Shown here piece by piece: positions 30,718 through 35,574 of a DNA stretch of 35,574 bases. The number at the start of each line of letters is the position of its first letter. Position 1 is the stretch's first letter. Where the stretch lies: positions 1 to 35,574 of the forward strand of contig JAUVGH010000019.1 of NCBI GenBank assembly GCA_030593885.1, given 5' to 3'. Below the pieces are notes generated by a model. It was not told the DNA's origin. It saw only the letters and a program-made list of their open reading frames with translations, and searched no databases. The position numbers were made by a program, and so were the translations under genes. The stretch is from Methanomassiliicoccales archaeon. GTDB lineage: Archaea > Thermoplasmatota > Thermoplasmata > RBG-16-68-12 > SOIM01.

Positions 30718-32004
30718 ATGGACGAGTTCGATGTTGTCATAATTGGTGCCGGACCAGCTGGCTCCTCTACCGCTTATCGTTTGGCCAAGGAAGGCTTCAA
30801 TGTTCTGTTCGTGGAAAGGTCGAACAGGCCAGGGTCCAAGAACGTCTTCGGCGGCAGGATATACTCGTACCCATTCCCGGAGATATATCCCGATTTCTGG
30901 AAGGAAGCACCAATCGAGAGGTACGTGACGCAGGAGAACCTGGTCTTCATGACCGAGTCCAATTCTGTGACCATGAAGTTCGATTCCTCTTCCTCTGAAG
31001 GTGTATCGACACAGAGCTTCACCGCATTGAGGGAGAAGTTCGATACATGGATGGCGAAAAAGGCCGAGGAAGCTGGAGCCCTGCTGATTACCGGTACCAG
31101 AGTGGACGATCTCTATTGGGAGAACGGCAAGATCGCTGGCATCATCGCCGGTCCAGATACCGTCCGAAGCAACGTCGTCGTGGCTGCCGATGGCGTAGTG
31201 TCAGATTTCGCCCAGAAGGCCGGTCTGAGGAGGGAGTTGACAGCAAAGGAGGTCTCCGTCGCGGTGAAGGAGACCATAAAGCTCCCCAAGGAGACGATTC
31301 AGGACAGGTTCAACCTCGGGAAGAGGGAAGGTGCGGCCTATAGTTTCGTGGGTTCTGCCACCGACTATCTTAGGGGCGGAGGTTTTCTGTACACCAACAA
31401 GGAAACGTTATCACTCGGCGCCGTCGTCAGCTCAGAAGACCTTTCACTGCAGAAGAAGGAGATATTCGAGATAATCGAGAACTTCAAGCTCCACCCGTTC
31501 ATCCAGAAGTTGGTTCGCGGAGGGAAGGTGGTCGAGTATTCCGCCCACATGATCCCCGAACTCGGCGTGAACACCCTCCCCGCTCTGTTCAGGGACAACT
31601 TCCTGGTCGTGGGGGATGCTGCCGCCATGGTGATCAATCACGGTTACACTTACAGGGGCGTGGATCTGGCCGTGGTCTCGGGCATTTCTGCTGCGGAGGC
31701 GATCATTCAAGCCAGGCAGAGGGGCGATTACTCTCATATGGGACTTTCTTCCTACCCGGATTTCTTGAAGAAGAGGGGGATAATGGACGACATGAACAAG
31801 TTCAAGAACGCTCCTTCCTTCTTGCAGAACGCCAGGATCTTCACGGCCTACCCGAGGATGGTCTGCGACTTCTTTGATAGAATGTATACAGTTGATGGCA
31901 AGGGCAAGGAGAAGATATTCGATATCGGCAAGGACGAGATGTTCGGCAAGGTCTCGGTACTCAAGATGCTCAGGGACATGATGAGCGGACTCAGATCGAT
32001 GTAA
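30718..32004 (+). CDS. fixC: FixC-type electron-transfer flavoprotein dehydrogenase
   Basis: A 428-residue FAD-dependent oxidoreductase of the FixC/ETF-QO family, which passes electrons from ETF towards the quinone or menaquinone pool. The N-terminal dinucleotide-binding fold is VVIIGAGPAGSSTAYRLAKEG (6-25) with the ERSNRPGSKNVFGG segment that follows. The second FAD motif, FLVVGDAAAMVINHGYTYRGVDLA, is at about 295-318. It lacks an own ferredoxin domain; FixX supplies that. The ATG is preceded by GTAGGG. It shares a 120-base divergent promoter region with fixX and is followed by the ETF beta and alpha genes. Confidence 0.93.
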   Translation: MDEFDVVIIGAGPAGSSTAYRLAKEGFNVLFVERSNRPGSKNVFGGRIYSYPFPEIYPDFWKEAPIERYVTQENLVFMTESNSVTMKFDSSSSEGVSTQSFTALREKFDTWMAKKAEEAGALLITGTRVDDLYWENGKIAGIIAGPDTVRSNVVVAADGVVSDFAQKAGLRRELTAKEVSVAVKETIKLPKETIQDRFNLGKREGAAYSFVGSATDYLRGGGFLYTNKETLSLGAVVSSEDLSLQKKEIFEIIENFKLHPFIQKLVRGGKVVEYSAHMIPELGVNTLPALFRDNFLVVGDAAAMVINHGYTYRGVDLAVVSGISAAEAIIQARQRGDYSHMGLSSYPDFLKKRGIMDDMNKFKNAPSFLQNARIFTAYPRMVCDFFDRMYTVDGKGKEKIFDIGKDEMFGKVSVLKMLRDMMSGLRSM

Positions 32005-32015
32005 TCAAACCGAAA

Positions 32016-32025
32016 GAATAATACA
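32016..32025 (+). promoter_or_regulatory. TATA-like box for etfB
   Basis: GAATAATACA lies about 45 bases before the GTG at 32067, so the ETF genes could be transcribed independently of fixC. Confidence 0.35.
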
Positions 32026-32066
32026 TCGGTTACCCTTGCTTCTTTTCCCCTTTCGGTTAAGAACAG

Positions 32067-32909
32067 GTGAATTATTTGGAGGACGGCCAGGAGGCAAGAC
32101 CCCCCAATAAGGGGTTGAAGATAGTCGTGTGCATAAAGCAGGTGCCAAAAGGGGAGCAGTTGGAGATCGACCCTGTGAAGAAGACCCTCAGGAGGGAGGG
32201 CGTCGAGAGCGAGATGAATCCGGCGGACAAAAACGCGGTGGAGATGGCCCTCGGTTTCAAGGATGAACACGGCGGTGAGGTGATCGCTCTTTCAATGGGC
32301 TCAAGGTCTTTTGAACGGTCCCTGAGGATGGCGATCGGCATGGGGGCGGACAGGGCGGTTCTTCTTTCCGACAGGGCTCTTGCAGGTTCTGACACAACTC
32401 CAACATCATATGCTCTGGCTGGGACCATTTCCCTTCTGGGAAAGATCGATCTGATTCTGTGCGGTGAGGAGACATCGGACAGCTCAACCGGGCATGTCGG
32501 TCCCGGGATTGCAGGACATCTTGAGATTCCCCAGATCACTTACGTCACCGAGGCTAAGGTCGAGAATGATAAGATCATCGCCAAGAGACAGGTCGAGTTC
32601 GGGTTCGAGACCTGGGAGACGACATTCCCGGCACTTCTCACCGTGAAGTTCGGGTGCAACCGTCCCAGGGAGCCGACTCTCTCCAGAAAGATCAAGGCAA
32701 AGCGCGGTAACGTTATCCGAACCTGGAGCGTCAAGGATGCCGGTCTGGACGAGTCAAAACTGGGCTTGAACGGCTCCCCGACCATCGTGTCCACGATAGA
32801 TACCGTAGAGCTTCCCAGCAGGAAGGGGGAGTTGTTCTCTGGCAACCTGGGGAAGAACGTTTCAGACCTGTTAAGCCGGCTGGTAAGGGACGGATTCATA
32901 AGAGGCTAG
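32067..32909 (+). CDS. etfB: Electron-transfer flavoprotein beta subunit
   Basis: A 280-residue beta subunit of ETF, which accepts electrons from acyl-CoA or similar dehydrogenases. Recognised by IVVCIKQVPKG (19-29), NPADKNAVEMAL (51-62), the AMP-binding-type loop ALSMGSRSFERSLRMAIGMGADRA and LILCGEETSDSSTGHVGPGIAGHL. The start is not certain: GTG at 32067 gives 16 extra N-terminal residues, while a TTG at 32115 would match the family start but has GGGG directly adjacent. The alpha subunit follows three bases after its stop. The acyl-CoA dehydrogenase partner is not in this window. Confidence 0.92.
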   Translation: MNYLEDGQEARPPNKGLKIVVCIKQVPKGEQLEIDPVKKTLRREGVESEMNPADKNAVEMALGFKDEHGGEVIALSMGSRSFERSLRMAIGMGADRAVLLSDRALAGSDTTPTSYALAGTISLLGKIDLILCGEETSDSSTGHVGPGIAGHLEIPQITYVTEAKVENDKIIAKRQVEFGFETWETTFPALLTVKFGCNRPREPTLSRKIKAKRGNVIRTWSVKDAGLDESKLGLNGSPTIVSTIDTVELPSRKGELFSGNLGKNVSDLLSRLVRDGFIRG

Positions 32910-32912
32910 AAG

Positions 32913-33929
32913 ATGGAAGCGGGAGAGTACAGAGGAGTTATGGTGTTCCTGGAACACAGAAAGAACAAGCTCAGGAATGCCTCCATCCAGCTCATCGGCG
33001 AAGGCAGAAGGCTTGCCGACATCCTCAAACAGGAGCTCTCCGGTGCCATCCTTGGAAAAGGTGTTGAGAACCTTGCCGAAGAAGCAATTCAGTATGGATG
33101 TGACAAGGTCCACTATATCGAGCACGACCTCCTTGAGGACTACGCCCCGAGACCTTACTCCAAGGCCTTGGCAGAACTTGTACAGAAGCGAAAACCGGAT
33201 GCCCTGTTGTTCGGCGCGACCATGAACGGAAGAGAGGTGGCGGGTCGTTTGCACGCCTATATCCGCACCGGGTTGGCAGCCGATTGCACCGCCTTTGGTA
33301 TTACAGAGGACGGCTACTTGGAAATGATCAGACCAGCATTTGGCGGGAAGAGCCTGGCCCACATCATCTGTAAGAAGACCAAGCCTCAAATGGCATCCGC
33401 GAGGCCCAACGTTTTTCCTGCCCCGGACAAGGACCCTGCTCGGAAAGGCCAGATATTGAAGGAGACCGTCCAGCTTACCCGGGAAGATGTCGACACCCGG
33501 TGCCTCGAGGTGGTCGAACACGAAGAAGAGGCCGATATGCTGACCAAGTCCGAGATAGTCGTTTCCGGCGGCTATGGTCTGAAAAAGAAAGAGAACTTCG
33601 CTCTTCTGGAAGAGCTTGCTGAGCTTCTTCACGGCGTCGTCGGCGCATCAAGGAAGATCGTCGACATAGGATGGTTCCCAAGGGAGAGGCAGATCGGTCA
33701 GACCGGAAAGACGATCAGGCCCAGGCTGTACTTCGCTGTCGGAATCTCGGGCGCCATCCAGCATCTTGCAGGAATGGAACGTTCGGAGAAGATAGTGGCG
33801 ATAAACGCCGATCCAGAAGCTTCGATCTTCGAGGTCGCTGATTACGGCATCATCGGCAACCTATTCGAGGTCATCCCGGAGATGATAAGACAGCTGAAAG
33901 CGATGAAAGCGAGTCAGAGCAGCTCGTAG
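32913..33929 (+). CDS. etfA: Electron-transfer flavoprotein alpha subunit
   Basis: A 338-residue alpha subunit that forms the FAD-binding half of ETF with EtfB. The N-terminal domain opens with GVMVFLEHRKNKL and contains KPDALLFGATMNGREVAGRL; the C-terminal FAD domain has VVSGGYGLKKKENF, VGASRKIVDIGWFPRERQIGQTGK and GISGAIQHLAGM, followed by VAINADPEASIFEVADYGI. All the FAD motifs are intact. There is no extra ferredoxin domain. It is the last gene of the fixC-etfB-etfA series and overlaps the convergent AlaX gene by 16 bases. Confidence 0.95.
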   Translation: MEAGEYRGVMVFLEHRKNKLRNASIQLIGEGRRLADILKQELSGAILGKGVENLAEEAIQYGCDKVHYIEHDLLEDYAPRPYSKALAELVQKRKPDALLFGATMNGREVAGRLHAYIRTGLAADCTAFGITEDGYLEMIRPAFGGKSLAHIICKKTKPQMASARPNVFPAPDKDPARKGQILKETVQLTREDVDTRCLEVVEHEEEADMLTKSEIVVSGGYGLKKKENFALLEELAELLHGVVGASRKIVDIGWFPRERQIGQTGKTIRPRLYFAVGISGAIQHLAGMERSEKIVAINADPEASIFEVADYGIIGNLFEVIPEMIRQLKAMKASQSSS

Positions 33930-34642
33930 ACGATCCTGTCAATGTCCTTTCCCTTGCTCCTTCTTTCCAATATGTGGACCTTGCCCAATTCTGACGTGTT
34001 CTTCACGTGAGTCCCGGCGCAAGGGCAGATATCCACGCCCAAAATGTCAATGACTCTTAATCTGGGAATACTCTTGGGGATCATATCTAGAATGTACCTC
34101 TGATCGGTCATCTTCTCCTCTAGAGCGGGCCTGGTCTCCTCATAGACGTGAACTGGAACTCCCTTGCCTATGATCTCATTGCACTCCTGCTCCACCCTCT
34201 GAAGGCCCTCATCCTCGAACTTGATGGGCTGGAAGTCCACCCTGGAATGGTCCGCATGTACTTGGTTGCCGGCGGTCCTCGCCTTGAACATCCTGTATAC
34301 AACGCTTGAGAGAACATGTTGGGAGGTGTGCATCTTCATGCGCGCATACCTGAGGTCCCAATCCAGAACCCCCTGCACCTCATCAACTTGGGAAACCTCA
34401 TCCACGAAATGCCTGATCTCTCCTTTCTTGAGCACCTCCGTGACCCGTGTCTCACCACCGTTCCATTTCAGCCTACCAGTATCGGATGGTTGGCCGCCTC
34501 CAAGTGCATAGAAGGCAGTCCGATCGAGCACGACATACGTCTCTCCCCTCTTGATGATTTTCGCGTCGAACTCTTTTATGTAGTTCGGGTTCTGAACGCT
34601 CTCGTCCCCTGTCCACTCCCCCATGTAGAGAACTTCGGTCAT
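33914..34642 (-). CDS. alaX: AlaX-type alanyl-tRNA editing protein
   Basis: A 242-residue AlaX-M protein that hydrolyses mischarged Ser- or Gly-tRNA(Ala) in trans. It has the zinc motif HTSQH (H105, H109) and the second pair in CPCAGTH near 209-213, plus the N-terminal glycine-rich FYALGGGQPSDTG. Length fits AlaX-M, without the oligomerisation domain of AlaRS. The ATG at 34642 is chosen because GGAGGCG lies eight bases upstream; an ATG five codons earlier overlaps that site. It is convergent with etfA, and divergent from the beta-helix gene. Confidence 0.92.
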   Translation of the reverse strand: MTEVLYMGEWTGDESVQNPNYIKEFDAKIIKRGETYVVLDRTAFYALGGGQPSDTGRLKWNGGETRVTEVLKKGEIRHFVDEVSQVDEVQGVLDWDLRYARMKMHTSQHVLSSVVYRMFKARTAGNQVHADHSRVDFQPIKFEDEGLQRVEQECNEIIGKGVPVHVYEETRPALEEKMTDQRYILDMIPKSIPRLRVIDILGVDICPCAGTHVKNTSELGKVHILERRSKGKDIDRIVYELL

Positions 34643-34725
34643 GGTTATCGCCTCCATATTCGCATTTTCATACTTCTTCTTTGCTTTGGACCCCCACGCT
34701 CAAAGTATGGAACGTCGTACCAACA

Positions 34726-34735
34726 TTCTTAAGTA
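34726..34735 (+). promoter_or_regulatory. TATA-like box for the beta-helix gene
   Basis: TTCTTAAGTA lies about 45 bases before the ATG, giving a leader of about 20 bases with GGAGGAGGAG as ribosome site. Confidence 0.4.
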
Positions 34736-34776
34736 CGCTCAGACCGATAAAAAGCTCGGACAATGGAGGAGGAGAG

Positions 34777-35574
34777 ATGTCCTGGGCAGGAAAGAAAGTC
34801 GAGATTGTGAGCGTTGCCTTTCTGATTGTTTTCGCTTCGATGTACGGATTCTTGTTCCCATTGAACGTCAACGTCGTGGCAGGGACAGAGTTCAGTGGAC
34901 ACATCACCACAGACACCAACTGGACCAGCACTGACAGTCCCTATTGGATCGTCGGCGATACGTTCGTGGACCCGAATGTGACCCTCAGGATCGAGCCTGG
35001 AGTGGAGGTCTTCTTCAACGGGACCTATTACTTCAATGTCAGCGGGAACCTGGTCACTCAAGGCAGTGTCTCCGACATGGTGATCATCGCGAGTGAGAAG
35101 TACCCCGACCCGTTGGGACAGTTCTGGCAGGGGATATACATCAAAGATGAGGGCAGTCTGGTGATGGACTACACTGTCGTTTCGAATGCTTACTGCGGGA
35201 TCACCATCATGACGGATAACCGGGGTCAGAGCAGTGTGTCCATCCGAGGAAGCGATATATTCTACAACAGAGACTGCGGAGTGAAGGCCGGCAATTACAC
35301 CTCCATTTACATATCGGACTCCGAGATCACCTACAGTAAGTATGGGGTGGACCTTGGCTATTCCTTGGGAGCGACAATAGAGAACAGCATCATTTCCTTC
35401 AACGAGTTCGGGATCATTGGCAACTACTCGTACGCACGCATACAGAATTCCGACATTTCATACAACTCTCGATACGGGATCTTCTACGAAAGTCAGTCCG
35501 GGACGACTGTTTCGAATAGTTGGTACTGGAACAACACGATTTCGAGCAACGGGATACAGACGCCACCTGGCTGG
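34777..35574 (+). CDS. Partial secreted right-handed beta-helix protein
   Basis: The first 266 codons of a gene that runs off the right edge. Residues 1-37 form a signal peptide or N-terminal anchor (KKVEIVSVAFLIVFASMYGF). The rest is rich in Asn, Ser, Thr, Tyr and Gly with repeated short strands, for example VSIRGSDIFYN, IYISDSEITYSKYGVDL, ATIENSIISFNEFGI and ARIQNSDISYNSRYGI. This pattern of about 20-24 residues is typical of parallel beta-helix (PbH1/NosD-like) surface proteins. Many N-x-S/T sites suggest glycosylation. The start has a strong GGAGGAGGAG site. The C-terminus and any sorting tail are outside the window. Confidence 0.85.
   Translation, partial: MSWAGKKVEIVSVAFLIVFASMYGFLFPLNVNVVAGTEFSGHITTDTNWTSTDSPYWIVGDTFVDPNVTLRIEPGVEVFFNGTYYFNVSGNLVTQGSVSDMVIIASEKYPDPLGQFWQGIYIKDEGSLVMDYTVVSNAYCGITIMTDNRGQSSVSIRGSDIFYNRDCGVKAGNYTSIYISDSEITYSKYGVDLGYSLGATIENSIISFNEFGIIGNYSYARIQNSDISYNSRYGIFYESQSGTTVSNSWYWNNTISSNGIQTPPGW

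Overview
The window is archaeal and most likely from the Thermoplasmatota or a close euryarchaeal relative. It carries eukaryote-like information-processing genes (eL15, eS8, SRP19, RadA, family-B DNA polymerase, aIF2-beta with a C-terminal TRAM domain, class II methionine aminopeptidase). It also has the archaeal CoA-pathway enzyme 4-phosphopantoate--beta-alanine ligase and archaea-typical small families (DUF504/MJ1316, DUF211). Many genes have a TATA-like box 25-35 bases before a leaderless or nearly leaderless start codon; others use GGAGG-type ribosome sites. Phylum placement is inferred from gene content only. Coding is dense, with several neighbouring genes overlapping tail to tail.

Layout. 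1-3000 is a loosely packed accessory stretch: a partial membrane protein, a VapBC toxin-antitoxin pair with a palindromic operator, a 58-residue zinc-ribbon protein, and two small membrane proteins. 3000-4400 holds a reverse-type rubrerythrin and a TPR protein. 4400-8800 (minus) is a run of two TauE/SafE permeases, a tandem universal stress protein, a two-helix membrane protein and an acyl-CoA synthetase. 8878-9744 is a ThiI-like THUMP protein whose PP-loop motif is destroyed, followed by a 42-residue membrane peptide and ribosomal protein eL15. 10.7-18.7 kb (minus) is one apparent operon: TPR protein, a 1228-residue multidomain membrane protein, a YchF/Obg-type GTPase and DNA polymerase B.

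18.8-24.5 kb (mostly plus) holds phosphopantoate--beta-alanine ligase, then PyrG, aIF2-beta, a presenilin-family protease, a phosphodiesterase, eS8 and SRP19. A 70-residue unknown and a DUF211 protein face back from the minus strand. 24.8-30 kb (minus) has methionine aminopeptidase, Sua5 and a metallo-beta-lactamase fold hydrolase as one operon, then a small membrane protein with AIM24, RadA and an unknown 205-residue protein. 30-34 kb is a DUF504 protein and an electron-transfer flavoprotein cluster (FixX divergent from FixC-EtfB-EtfA). The window ends with an AlaX-type tRNA editing protein and a partial secreted beta-helix protein.

The strongest candidate for something undescribed is the 1228-residue protein. 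It joins cytoplasmic zinc ribbons, a helix-hairpin-helix domain and TPRs to a (V/I)NGxGx hexapeptide repeat, a membrane helix, three CBM9/DOMON-like extracellular modules and a PEF-like C-terminal tail, and it is translationally coupled to a TPR protein upstream of a GTPase and a replicative polymerase. The acyl-CoA synthetase and ETF/FixCX genes suggest an organism that oxidises acyl-CoA or related substrates and feeds electrons to the membrane. No tRNA, rRNA, CRISPR array, insertion sequence or convincing transcription terminator was seen.
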